Notes under the pieces: generated by a model
What the model saw: only the letters and a program-made list of their open reading frames with translations
Database searches by the model: none
What the model was told of the DNA's origin: nothing
Made by a program: the position numbers and the translations under genes
Assembly: GCA_028871455.1 (NCBI GenBank)
Contig: JAGWNF010000017.1
Location: 1 to 64,000, forward strand
DNA: 64,000 nt
Origin: Alphaproteobacteria bacterium
GTDB taxonomy: Bacteria; Pseudomonadota; Alphaproteobacteria; ATCC43930; CGMCC-115725
Direction of reading: 5' to 3'
Part shown: one piece after another, positions 52,881 through 61,921 of the stretch
How the letters are laid out: each line of letters starts with the position of its first letter
Numbering within the stretch: the first letter of the stretch is position 1

Positions 52881-54569
52881 ATGACCAAAGCGCCGCCAGA
52901 CATCATCGTCCGACCGGGGCTGCCGCCGGCAGAACAGAAGTATCCCGGCCATGGATACCGGATCGCCCGCGAAAACGGCATGATTATCGAGCGCGATGTG
53001 GCTGTGCCGATGCGTGATGGGGCCAACATCTACGTCGATATTTTTCGTCCCGAGAAGCAAGACGAAAAGGTTCCCGCGCTTGTGGCGTGGAGCGCGTACG
53101 GCAAACACCACCCATTCATGTACGAAGTGTTTTTCAAGAACGGCGACGTCAGGAAGGAATGGTATTCGCGTTATACCAGTTTCGAAGGTCCCGACCCGGC
53201 CTACTGGGTACCCCGCGGCTACGCCGTCATTCACGTGGATCCGCGAGGGACTTGGCACTCCGAGGGAGAGGCGAGGTATTGGAGCCAAGAGGAGGGCACG
53301 GACGGCTACGACCTCGTCGAGTGGGCAGGGGTGCGGGAGTGGTGCAACGGCAAAGTGGGAATGTCCGGCGTCTCCTACCTGGCGATCATCCAGTGGCAGA
53401 TCGCGGCTACGCAGCCGCCACATCTCGCGGCGATCAATCCGTGGGAGGGATTAAGCGATATGTATCGGGAGTTCGCCTTCCATGGCGGCATTCCGGAGAC
53501 GCGTTTCATGCCGGTATGGCATCGAACGGTGTCCTACGGCCTGGGCCACGTGGAAGACGTACCGATGATGGCGAAGGAACATCCATTCTTCGACCGCTAT
53601 TGGGCCACCAAGGTCGCCGATTTCTCGAAAATCAACGTGCCGACCTACGTGGTTGCGAGCTGGGCGGATCAGGGCCTCCACACCCGCGGGACGCTGGAAG
53701 GTTTCAAGAGAATCGCATCAAAGTACAAGTGGCTGGAAATTCATGGGCGGAAGAAATGGGAGAATTTTTATCAGTCGGATAGCGTCGAGAAACAAAGGGC
53801 GTTTTTCGATCACTTCCTCAAAGGCGTCGACAACGACGTGCTGCGTTGGCCCGCGGTCCGCCTTGAGGTTCGCGAGCGCTATTACGTCGGACGCACCCGA
53901 ACCGAGCGTGAATGGCCGCTGGCGCGTACGGCCTACAAGCAGCTTTTTCTCGATGCATCGAGCGGATCGCTGAGCTCGACGCCGATCAAGGCCGAAGCGA
54001 GCGTCAGCTACGACACGCCGGCACATGAAACCCGGTGCCCGGCCGCATACCGCGGCGAACGCGCGCAGTTCGACTATGTTTTTGCCGAGGCCGCGGAGCT
54101 TGTCGGGCACATGAAGCTTCGGCTCTGGGTCGAGGCGATCGGCGCCGACGACATGGATCTTTTTGTCGCCATCCAGAAATTCGACCGCGACGGACAGTAC
54201 GTTCCGTTCGCGGCTTTCAGCGCGCTCGAGGATGGTCCGGTTGCGTTGGGCTGGTTGCGCGCCTCCCATCGCGAGCTCGACCAGGAACGCTCGACACCTT
54301 ATCAACCATGGCTGCTGCACCAGCGGGCGCTCAAGCTCCAACCGGGCATTCCCGTACCGGTCGACATCGAAATTTGGCCTTCGGGGACGCGGTTTGCTGC
54401 CGGCGAGGTGCTGCGCATAGTCGTGCAAGGCAGCGACATCTACAAATATGCCTCCTGGGTCATGGTGGCGGGACATCCGCGGACGACAAACGCGGGACTG
54501 CATGTCATTCACACGGGCGGCCAATACGACTCGTACCTTCTTATTCCGGTCATTCCGAGCGACGGCTGA
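52881..54569 (+). CDS. CocE/NonD-family serine hydrolase (X-Pro dipeptidyl-peptidase S15 fold)
   Basis: A 562-residue hydrolase. The nucleophile is in KVGMSGVSYLAIIQW, the acid in VVASWADQGLHTRG, and a His in LEIHGRKKWENFY, a place where CocE has GPWxH. The C-terminal jelly-roll domain begins near residue 365 and ends with a beta-sandwich (TNAGLHVIHTGGQYDSYLL). It probably hydrolyses an ester or amide of a small aromatic acid, which would feed the ligases and decarboxylases nearby. ATG at 52881 after GGAAGG. The His position should be treated with caution. Confidence 0.88.
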   Translation: MTKAPPDIIVRPGLPPAEQKYPGHGYRIARENGMIIERDVAVPMRDGANIYVDIFRPEKQDEKVPALVAWSAYGKHHPFMYEVFFKNGDVRKEWYSRYTSFEGPDPAYWVPRGYAVIHVDPRGTWHSEGEARYWSQEEGTDGYDLVEWAGVREWCNGKVGMSGVSYLAIIQWQIAATQPPHLAAINPWEGLSDMYREFAFHGGIPETRFMPVWHRTVSYGLGHVEDVPMMAKEHPFFDRYWATKVADFSKINVPTYVVASWADQGLHTRGTLEGFKRIASKYKWLEIHGRKKWENFYQSDSVEKQRAFFDHFLKGVDNDVLRWPAVRLEVRERYYVGRTRTEREWPLARTAYKQLFLDASSGSLSSTPIKAEASVSYDTPAHETRCPAAYRGERAQFDYVFAEAAELVGHMKLRLWVEAIGADDMDLFVAIQKFDRDGQYVPFAAFSALEDGPVALGWLRASHRELDQERSTPYQPWLLHQRALKLQPGIPVPVDIEIWPSGTRFAAGEVLRIVVQGSDIYKYASWVMVAGHPRTTNAGLHVIHTGGQYDSYLLIPVIPSDG

Positions 54570-54662
54570 GGCGCATGCAGTGCCGGAGAGGCTGAGCCTA
54601 AAGGCCCGCGGCGCAAGAGTCCGGCAACCGCGGGCGATGGCGGCTTTTGTCGGTGTTCCCCG

Positions 54663-55688
54663 TTACTGGGCCGCGATCGTCCGTTCCGTCTCAGAGCTCG
54701 CTTCGAGCTTGAATAGGCGGACCGCATTGAGGCGACCGATCTTGAGCCGGTCGTTCTCGCTGATGCTCGCCGCATCGAACCAGTCGGCCGCGTGATCGAC
54801 GTTTTCGAACGGCCAATCGGTCGAAAACAGGATACGGTCGGCGCCGATTTCGAGGATCGCATCGATCAGCGTCTGCGTGTGGAAATTGCCCGATGTGGTG
54901 AGGAAGAAATTGGCGTGGAAATAGTCCGCGATCCGCTTTTTCGCCTTGTGGCGCGGCGGATGCTTCACCCAAGCGTTGTGATTGTCGATCCGCCACATGC
55001 TGTACGGAAGCCCCTCGCCCATGTGCCCCAGAATGATCGTCAGTCGCGGATGGGTGTCGAATAGGCCGGAGCCCATCAACCGGAGCGCATGAACGGCGGT
55101 TTCCTGACCAAAAGCCCAGGTGGGACCCATTAGCCAGGAATGGCCTTCGTAAATCCGGGCGTGTGCCGGAAGCGGATTGCGCGGATGAAGATAGAACGGC
55201 ACATCGAGCCGTTCCACGGCTTGCCAGAACGGCCAATATTGCCGCAGGTCGTAATAGGCCATGGTATCGCCGTCGCCGACCTGACTGAAGCCGTTGACGA
55301 GCGCGCCCTTGAATCCAAGCTGGGTTATGCAGCGCTCGAGCTCACGAGTTGCCAGGTCCGGATCCTGCATGGGGAGAGCGGCGAACGCGCTAAAACGGTT
55401 CGGCCGCTTCGAAACCTCCGCCGCCAGGACATCGTTGGCGCGCCGGGCGATGTCGTTGGCACGCCGCGCATCGGGAATGGCCTGCACCGCCGGAGCGTTG
55501 AGAGAAAGGATCATTCGTTCGATGCCGTGCTGGTCCATGAGGCGAAGGCGTCGGTCTTGGATATCGAGCAGGCGGCTCTTGAGTTCCGGCCAGTGGTCTT
55601 CCGGCACGAAGCCGGCGGAATCCATCAGCGTCTCTTCGGTGGCGAAGTGCTCTTCGAGGGCGATCTTGCCTGGCAAGATCGATGTCAT
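54663..55688 (-). CDS. graF: Gamma-resorcylate (2,6-dihydroxybenzoate) decarboxylase
   Basis: A 341-residue enzyme that closely follows Rhizobium gamma-resorcylate decarboxylase as I remember it: GKIALEEHF (metal ligands Glu and His), DSAGFVPEDHWPEL, LSLNAPAVQAIPD, PFYLHPRNPLP (His), GPTWAFGQETAVHALRLM and LFSTDWPFENVDHAADW (Asp). It reversibly decarboxylates 2,6-dihydroxybenzoate to resorcinol with a divalent metal and no other cofactor. ATG at 55688 is preferred over the GTG at 55700. A relic of the same family lies at 7578-7682. No resorcinol hydroxylase genes are in the window. Confidence 0.92.
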   Translation of the reverse strand: MTSILPGKIALEEHFATEETLMDSAGFVPEDHWPELKSRLLDIQDRRLRLMDQHGIERMILSLNAPAVQAIPDARRANDIARRANDVLAAEVSKRPNRFSAFAALPMQDPDLATRELERCITQLGFKGALVNGFSQVGDGDTMAYYDLRQYWPFWQAVERLDVPFYLHPRNPLPAHARIYEGHSWLMGPTWAFGQETAVHALRLMGSGLFDTHPRLTIILGHMGEGLPYSMWRIDNHNAWVKHPPRHKAKKRIADYFHANFFLTTSGNFHTQTLIDAILEIGADRILFSTDWPFENVDHAADWFDAASISENDRLKIGRLNAVRLFKLEASSETERTIAAQ

Positions 55689-56029
55689 CGGTGAACCCAC
55701 GCCGCGTTTATTCCTCTTCCCGTCGGCCGTTTGCGGCTCATTCGCGATGGTAGTCTAACGCCAAAGCAACCTTTTTCTATGCGAATGTTGCAACGGCAAC
55801 CCTCTATTGCCCAGCCGCCGCCGCGGCCCTACCATCGGATGCTGTACGAGGACGGGAAACAACGCGTTGTATCGCCGAACGGATTTGTTTCCGCACAGTT
55901 TGAATCGCTGCGCGCGCCCAAGAGCCGGTCTCGGGCGCGCAACACACGCGTTCCATTTTTGGAAACGCGGATTGTTGCCGCAGGTGCCGGCAATGGAACC
56001 GGTCCTCGCGGCCTTACGAAGGGAATGCG
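55689..56029. other. Divergent intergenic stretch
   Basis: About 340 bases between the decarboxylase (minus) and the flavoprotein (plus). I see no domain-bearing frame, no FNR box and no clear sigma54 element. It must hold the promoters of both genes. Confidence 0.4.
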
Positions 56030-58000
56030 ATGAGCAATCATGACACCGGGAAGTGTTCCCGTCTGTTCGAGCCGGCGCAGTGGGGGCGTTTCCGGGTTAA
56101 GAACCGCATAAAGTACGGCGCCTGCTGCGTTTCCAACTACAACACGCGCGACGGATTCATCACCGAGCGGGAGATCGAACGAACGCGGGTCATCGCGGCG
56201 ACCGGATGCGGCATCATCACCAACCAGGGCGCCTATCCGGATCCGCTCGGCGAAGGCAAGGCCTATTTCCGGCAGATTGCGCTGTTCGACGACAAGTTCC
56301 TTCCGCAATTCGAGCGTGTCGCTCGATTCATTCATGATGGCGGGGCGATCGCCATCCAGCAGATCCTTCATGCCGGCCGCTATGGCGGCATCGATCTCGG
56401 CTATTGCGTGCAGCCCTCGGTTGTGCCGCAGACGCTGCCGCATTTCCGTCCGCCGCGCGAGATTACCAAAGAGCAAATTCGCGAAACCGTGCGCCAGCAC
56501 GCAGAGGCGGCGAGACGAGCGATCAAAGCGGGGTTTGACGGCACCGAAATCACGAGTTTCATGGGCTACCTGCTGGCGAGCTTCAACTCCAAGTTCACCA
56601 ACCGGCGCACCGACGAGTACGGCGGCAGCATCGAGAACCGCGGCCGTTTCATGCGCGAAATGATCGACGCCGTCAAACAGGTATCGCCGGATCATCCGCT
56701 GGTCGTGCGTCTCAATGGCGCGGAGCTGATGGACCGCTGGGGCGGCAACGACGAGGACGAGTGCTTCGAACTGATGGAGCAAGCCGGTCGGTGCGGGGTC
56801 GACATGATCAGCGTGACAGTCGGTTGGCAGGAAGCGCCGGAATCTTCGATCGGGCGGGATGTCCCGCCGGGATACTGGAACCGGCTGGCGGCACGCGCGA
56901 AAAAGCTGCTTCCCAAGGTGCCGATCGCCTTCGGCGTGCGGCTGCCCGATCCCATCATGGCCGACCGGTGCATCACCGACGGCCAGTTCGACTTCTGGGA
57001 AGTGTGCCGGCCGCTGCTGGCCGATCCCGAACTCGTGCACAAGGCAGCGGAAGGGCGCCTCGACGAGGTCCGGCGGTGCGTCGGCTCGCTCAACTGTCTG
57101 TCGCGTCTGTTCCGCGATCTCCCGTACACCTGCACGATGAACCCGGTCCTCGGCCATGAGGTCGAGCCCGAATATCAGCTCAAGCCCGCCGCGGTGCACA
57201 AGAAGGTGATGATCGTCGGCGCCGGGCCCGCGGGAATGGAATGCGCCATCACGGCCAAGCGGCGCGGCCATGACGTCGTCGTGTTCGAGCGGAGCGACCG
57301 GATCGGCGGCAGTCTCGTCGGCTACGCGGCGCACGATCTCGCGCACAAAGACGATCTCGCCAGCGTCGTGTCGCATTACGAGGTGATGGCCCGTAAACTT
57401 GGCATCGAGGTCCGGTTGAAGACCGTGGTCGATCCGAAGCTGATGCGCAGCATTCTCCATCAATTCGACGCCGCGATCGTGGCGACGGGAGCGCGCGTCG
57501 ATCTGCAAGCGCTGCCGCTGCCGGAAGCGGACGGCGTTCTCGTTGCGGCGCAGGACGTTGCGCTCGGCCGGATCGCGCCGGCGCGCCGAGTGGCGGTTCT
57601 CGGCGGCGGCAAGGTTGGCCTGACCTTGGCCGAATCGCTCAAATCCTCCGGCTGCGAGGTCGTCGTGATCGAGCGCGGAAAGCGGATCGCCGGTGACGTC
57701 ATGCCGTCGTGGAAATGGCGCCATACCGCCTGGATCGAGGAGTTGGCAATCCCGGTTTATACCGACAGTCGTGTCGTCCGCATCGGCAAGGATGGAGTCA
57801 CCGTGGTCAACGGCAAGGGCGAGCAAAAGCAGATCGCCGCCGAAATGGTGATCGCCGCGTCGCCCAGCCGCGGCAATCAGGAGCTTGTCGGCGAGCTCGA
57901 ATGGTCCATTGATGAGCTCTATGTCGGCGGCGATTGCGCGGTTCCGCGCGGCCTCACCCACGCAATCCACGACGGCTACCGCCTCGGCTGTCGCTTGTAG
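56030..58000 (+). CDS. OYE-FAD fusion flavoprotein, 2,4-dienoyl-CoA reductase-like, with altered Fe-S site
   Basis: A 656-residue protein built like 2,4-dienoyl-CoA reductase/trimethylamine dehydrogenase. An FMN TIM barrel (about 1-370) has LASFNSKFTNRRTDEYGGSIENR. A Cys-rich linker and an FAD/NAD(P)-binding half (VMIVGAGPAGMECAITAKRR near 390, VAVLGGGKVGLTLAESLKS near 520) follow. The linker reads RCVGSLNCLSRLFRDLPYTC: the second Cys of the usual CxxCxxxC set is Ser and spacing is changed, so the [4Fe-4S] cluster may be altered or missing. It probably reduces an unsaturated cyclic acid or enoyl-CoA. ATG at 56030. Confidence 0.9.
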   Translation: MSNHDTGKCSRLFEPAQWGRFRVKNRIKYGACCVSNYNTRDGFITEREIERTRVIAATGCGIITNQGAYPDPLGEGKAYFRQIALFDDKFLPQFERVARFIHDGGAIAIQQILHAGRYGGIDLGYCVQPSVVPQTLPHFRPPREITKEQIRETVRQHAEAARRAIKAGFDGTEITSFMGYLLASFNSKFTNRRTDEYGGSIENRGRFMREMIDAVKQVSPDHPLVVRLNGAELMDRWGGNDEDECFELMEQAGRCGVDMISVTVGWQEAPESSIGRDVPPGYWNRLAARAKKLLPKVPIAFGVRLPDPIMADRCITDGQFDFWEVCRPLLADPELVHKAAEGRLDEVRRCVGSLNCLSRLFRDLPYTCTMNPVLGHEVEPEYQLKPAAVHKKVMIVGAGPAGMECAITAKRRGHDVVVFERSDRIGGSLVGYAAHDLAHKDDLASVVSHYEVMARKLGIEVRLKTVVDPKLMRSILHQFDAAIVATGARVDLQALPLPEADGVLVAAQDVALGRIAPARRVAVLGGGKVGLTLAESLKSSGCEVVVIERGKRIAGDVMPSWKWRHTAWIEELAIPVYTDSRVVRIGKDGVTVVNGKGEQKQIAAEMVIAASPSRGNQELVGELEWSIDELYVGGDCAVPRGLTHAIHDGYRLGCRL

Positions 58001-58024
58001 CGCGGTGAGCGGCACGGCAGGGCC

Positions 58025-58444
58025 ATGACGCAGGTCGCACAGCTGGAACTCGAGGGTTGGCAAGCGCTCCTTGACCGCAATGCCGACATGTTTCGCGGCA
58101 TGGCGGCGGGCGCGCGGATCGGATTGCTTTCGAAGGACGATTTCGAGCCGCCGACTGCGACGATGGTCGTCTGGCAAGCCGATGGCGAGCGGATGCGGGC
58201 GGCTTACGAGTCGTTCCCCGGCTTCGACAGAGTGAACATCGATCTCCTGTTCGTCGCTGACGACGACACGATCCGCCACCTGCACGATCCGGATGCTCCC
58301 GCGCCATTCGCCGAGATCAAACGCAAAGTGCGTCGCCGCGAGGTCCTGCTCTACGTGGTCAAGCCGCGCGACGAGTTGCTTGAGTGGGGTTACGAGGACT
58401 TTCTCGATTCACTGGGTCTGGCTTTCATGGGCGCGTGCCGTTGA
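58025..58444 (+). CDS. Unrecognised 139-residue protein
   Basis: A soluble, charged alpha/beta protein (MTQVAQLELEGWQALLDRNA at the start, VLLYVVKPRDELLEWGYEDF near the end). No signal peptide or membrane segment. I do not recognise the family. It lies 24 bases after the flavoprotein stop and 45 bases before the zinc-ribbon gene, so it belongs to the same operon and may be a subunit or accessory factor of the flavoprotein. Confidence 0.7.
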   Translation: MTQVAQLELEGWQALLDRNADMFRGMAAGARIGLLSKDDFEPPTATMVVWQADGERMRAAYESFPGFDRVNIDLLFVADDDTIRHLHDPDAPAPFAEIKRKVRRREVLLYVVKPRDELLEWGYEDFLDSLGLAFMGACR

Positions 58445-58489
58445 TGCGGAACAGCCCGAGGTGTTGATGCCCGGGTAGGAGGCGAACAC

Positions 58490-58684
58490 ATGATCTTTCG
58501 CAATCCAGCCGGCGCTCCCGAACTCGCCTGCAACGAGTGCGGCTGCCGCTGGTTCGACCGCATGACGAACCGATGTTACGAGTGCGGTGCCGCGGTATCC
58601 GAACAGGACGTCGCGGAATTCGAGGCGGCCCTGCGCCGCTTCACCGAAGCCCGGGACGCAAGTCGGTCGGCCACCAGGACGTAG
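58490..58684 (+). CDS. Small zinc-ribbon protein
   Basis: A 64-residue protein with two Cys pairs: ACNECGCRWF and RCYECGAAVS, a rubredoxin-like zinc ribbon, followed by an acidic helix (QDVAEFEAALRRFTEARD). ATG at 58490 follows AGGAGG. It could bind zinc or iron and serve as an electron carrier or an assembly factor for the flavoproteins on either side. Function not known. Confidence 0.75.
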   Translation: MIFRNPAGAPELACNECGCRWFDRMTNRCYECGAAVSEQDVAEFEAALRRFTEARDASRSATRT

Positions 58685-58890
58685 GCTGCGGCGGGCGAAC
58701 GGCAATAGTTTGAGTGCCGCATCGCTGCGATCATCGAGGTCGCATGACCCTTTTCCTGTAAACGGGCGCCGTGCAGCTGCCAGGAGATGCCCGTCGTCAG
58801 CCCCTTCAACGAAAGGCCGGTTTCACCGCTCGCTTTGATTTGGAGCGAGTGGTAGGGGACACTGGCCGTGGATACGATTGCCGGACCGCA

Positions 58891-60156
58891 ATGCCGCGCG
58901 AGGCCGTCTTGAGCGCAGCGAAACCGATCATCGCCGTCTTGGCGACGATGGACTCCAAGGGCAAGGAAGCCCAGTTCGTCGCCGACGTGCTGGTGCGCGC
59001 GGGGGCCGTGCCGTGGATCGTCGACCTGTCCCTGAAGCCGCACGACATAACCGGTGCTCACTTGGCGGGCGTAGATGTCGCCGCGGCGGCTGGCGCTTCC
59101 TGGCAAGCGTTAGGTGAACGCACGCGCCAAGACGCCGCCGCGGCCATGGCCGAAGGCGGCACGAAGGTGCTGCTCGCGAGATTCGCCAGGGGCGAGGTTG
59201 CCGGCGCCATCGGACTCGGCGGGGCGAACGGCACCAGCCTCGCGTGCTCGATCATGCGCGCGTTACCTTATCTCGTGCCCAAGGTCATGGTGAGCGCGGT
59301 CGCTGCGACGGCGGCCGTGCAGTGGTACGTGGCCGAAAGCGACATCGCCATGTACCCTTCGATCGGCGACGTCTCGCGCAACCGCATCACCGAATCGGTG
59401 ATGGAGAGTGCGGCGTGGGCGGTGGCCGTGGCCGCCAAGAACCGGGCGGCAAAACAAGGAGCCAAGGCCGACAATGCGCCGCTCGTCGCGATTTCATCGT
59501 TTGGTGGCACAGCCGGCTGCGTCGACCGCGTGAGCGAACGCCTCGAGGCTTTGGGCTACGAGGTCATCCTGTTCCACGCTTCGGGCGTCGGCGGCAAATC
59601 TCTCGAACGCCTAGCCGCCTCGGGCGAGCTCGCGGGCGTTGTCGATGTCACGACGCATGAGCTCGCCGATCTGATCGTCGACGGCGTATATTCCGCCGGC
59701 GAGGCGCGACTCACGGGGGCGGGCGCGGCCGGCCTGCCGCAGGTGATCGTGCCCGGAGCGATCGACCACGCCAACTTCTGGGTGAGTCAAGCGCCCGAGC
59801 GGTACCGGGCGCGCGATTTCGTCCAATACAACGCACAGAATCTGCTGATGCGCACCAACGCCGAGGAGTTTGAGAAACTAGGCCGTGAATTTGCACAACG
59901 GCTCAACGAGGCCAAAGGACCGGTGCGCGTTCTTATCCCGCTTGAAGGGTTCAGCGAGCATACCAAGCGCCGCGCACACGATCTCGCGGGCAATGACAGG
60001 GGCCCGTGGAAACATTCCGAGGACTACCGGGTTTTCGCAACCTCGCTCAAAACTCGCCTGAAGGCCGCGCGTGTCGAGGAATTGGCGCTGCACATCAATG
60101 ACCGCGCCTTTGCCGATGCCTGCGTGGACGCATTCATCGAAATCGCCAAGACCTGA
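58891..60156 (+). CDS. Tm-1-like/UPF0261 ATP-binding protein
   Basis: A 421-residue protein of the UPF0261/Tm-1 family. IIAVLATMDSKGKEAQFVADVL opens it, GAIGLGGANGTSLACSIMRALP is the nucleotide loop, ISSFGGTAGCVDRVSERLE the second domain, and VLIPLEGFSEHTKRRAHDLA the C-terminal region. The family is often found beside phosphoenolpyruvate-mutase/hydrolase or gallate-type catabolic genes; its reaction is unknown. ATG at 58891 is chosen because the longer frame before it has no similarity. The next gene starts 30 bases later. Confidence 0.88.
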   Translation: MPREAVLSAAKPIIAVLATMDSKGKEAQFVADVLVRAGAVPWIVDLSLKPHDITGAHLAGVDVAAAAGASWQALGERTRQDAAAAMAEGGTKVLLARFARGEVAGAIGLGGANGTSLACSIMRALPYLVPKVMVSAVAATAAVQWYVAESDIAMYPSIGDVSRNRITESVMESAAWAVAVAAKNRAAKQGAKADNAPLVAISSFGGTAGCVDRVSERLEALGYEVILFHASGVGGKSLERLAASGELAGVVDVTTHELADLIVDGVYSAGEARLTGAGAAGLPQVIVPGAIDHANFWVSQAPERYRARDFVQYNAQNLLMRTNAEEFEKLGREFAQRLNEAKGPVRVLIPLEGFSEHTKRRAHDLAGNDRGPWKHSEDYRVFATSLKTRLKAARVEELALHINDRAFADACVDAFIEIAKT

Positions 60157-60186
60157 TCCACCACGATCATCGAGCGGAGCAACCGG

Positions 60187-61908
60187 ATGCGCCCCGAAGT
60201 TCCCGTCTTACTCCACGAGGCCGACGTGCTGATCATCGGCGGCGGCGCGGCCGGCACAATGGCCGCCTTGGAATGTGCGGGGGCGGGCGTTGCGACCATC
60301 CAAGTGACCAAGGGTCGCGCGACCAGCGGCACGACCACGGTCGCACGCGGCGGTTTCGCCGCCGCCATGGGCAGGGACGACAGCCCCGAGCTTCATCTCC
60401 AGGACGTTCTCAAGTACGGCGGCGAATTGATCGACCCGGAGCTCGCCCGCGTCTGGGTCTACGACATTGTCGACGTGGTGCGCGATCTCGAGTCTTGGGG
60501 GGCCGAGTTCATCTACGGCGCGGATGGCCAACTCGATCTCAAAATGTTTCCTAATCATTCCAGGGCAAGAGCGTGTCATCACCACGATACCACCGGCAAC
60601 ATGATCACCAAGGTGCTGTCGAAGAAACTCCGCGCCGATGGGCGCATCGAAAAACATTCGCTCACGGCCGTCGTCGATCTCGTCAAGCGAGATGGCCGCG
60701 TCGTCGGCGCCTGGGGCGTCGACTACCAGAAAGGCGCGCTCGCCATCTACCGTGCGCAGCAGGTCATCCTGTGCACTGGCGGAGGCAGCGGGCTGTTCTA
60801 CGTCAACGACAATCCGCCGCAAGTGACGGGCGACGGTTATGTGCTCGGCTTTCGCGCCGGCGTACCGCTCGTGGGCATCGAGATGATCGACTTTCAAGCA
60901 ATGTGCTGCTCACCCAAGGAGCTGTTCGGCTTCGCCCCCCATCCGACGGGCTTCATCAATGCGGGCGCGGTGTTTAGAAATCGGGAAGGCGAGGAATTCC
61001 TGAAGCGCTATTTCCCCGATACGGCAGAAAAGTCGACCCGTTCCGAAGTAATTCTCGCCATGGCCAAGGAAATCCACGCTGGGCGCGCCGGCTCCACGGG
61101 CGGCATCTTCATGGACGCGACGAAGGTTCCTCTGAAAATCATCCAGAAACAGATTCCACACGTCTACAAGACCTGCTTGCACCGCGGCATCGACATCACC
61201 AAGACACCGTTGGAAGTGGCGCCGGGAAGCCATACCTGGCTCGGCGGTCTCAAGATCGACGTCGACGGCAAGACCCCGGTCGACGGTCTGCTCGCCGCCG
61301 GCGAGACGGCGGGCGGCATTCATGGCGGCAATCGCATCGGCGGCTCGGCGTTGGCTGCCTCGCTAGTGTTCGGCCGCCGCGCCGGCAGAACCGCCGCCGC
61401 GCTCGCCAAGGAAGCGCGGGTCAAATCGGCAGGGCCGAACGACGCCGCCATCCCGGAGTCCGAGCGCGCGTGGCTTGCGGCCTTGATGAGGCGCGACAGC
61501 GGTCCCTTCCAATCGGATGTGCGCATGAACTGCCGCATGCTGGCGCATAACAAGCTGGGGCCCATCCGCCAGGAACGTATGCTCAAGGAGGCGCTCGCGG
61601 AGTACGAGCGCATGGAGCGCGAAGACGTGCCTGCCATGCGGCTGGACGACCGGGCGCGGAGCTCGGACAAGCTGTTGGGCGAGGAGTTGGAGAGCGCGTG
61701 TTCCGTGCGCAACCTCGCGCTGTTAGGGCGTATCCTCGCCACCGCCGCCCTCAAGCGCACGGAAAGCCGGGGCGCGCACTTCCGGCTCGATTATCCCGAC
61801 ACTGACGATCTGCACTGGAGCGTGGTCACGCGCTTGCAATCGGGCGCGAACGGTTCGATTGAATTTCACCCCGATCCGATCAAGAACCCCAGCGCTGCGG
61901 TGGCCTGA
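60187..61908 (+). CDS. Soluble fumarate reductase/succinate dehydrogenase-like flavoprotein
   Basis: A 573-residue FAD protein. VLIIGGGAAGTMAALECAGAG binds FAD, TTTVARGGFAAAMG and ARACHHHDTTGNMI follow, GRAGSTGGIFMDATKVP is the substrate loop, and LLAAGETAGGIHGGNRIGGSAL the second FAD contact. The C-terminal helical domain has LGPIRQERMLKEAL and ESRGAHFRLDYP, as in FrdA, SdhA, AprA and NadB. No iron-sulfur or membrane subunit follows, so electrons come from elsewhere. In this operon it probably reduces or oxidises a ring intermediate. Confidence 0.9.
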   Translation: MRPEVPVLLHEADVLIIGGGAAGTMAALECAGAGVATIQVTKGRATSGTTTVARGGFAAAMGRDDSPELHLQDVLKYGGELIDPELARVWVYDIVDVVRDLESWGAEFIYGADGQLDLKMFPNHSRARACHHHDTTGNMITKVLSKKLRADGRIEKHSLTAVVDLVKRDGRVVGAWGVDYQKGALAIYRAQQVILCTGGGSGLFYVNDNPPQVTGDGYVLGFRAGVPLVGIEMIDFQAMCCSPKELFGFAPHPTGFINAGAVFRNREGEEFLKRYFPDTAEKSTRSEVILAMAKEIHAGRAGSTGGIFMDATKVPLKIIQKQIPHVYKTCLHRGIDITKTPLEVAPGSHTWLGGLKIDVDGKTPVDGLLAAGETAGGIHGGNRIGGSALAASLVFGRRAGRTAAALAKEARVKSAGPNDAAIPESERAWLAALMRRDSGPFQSDVRMNCRMLAHNKLGPIRQERMLKEALAEYERMEREDVPAMRLDDRARSSDKLLGEELESACSVRNLALLGRILATAALKRTESRGAHFRLDYPDTDDLHWSVVTRLQSGANGSIEFHPDPIKNPSAAVA

Positions 61909-61921
61909 TTCCCCACAACAG

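Noticed and set aside
55731-56033. 100-codon frame before the flavoprotein gene
   Set aside because: No domain, Arg-rich, and overlaps the start of the well-supported flavoprotein gene.
55829-58285. 818-codon open frame on the minus strand
   Set aside because: It is antisense to the well-supported flavoprotein gene, has no recognisable domain and is rich in Arg, His and Asp, as expected for a shadow in GC-rich DNA.
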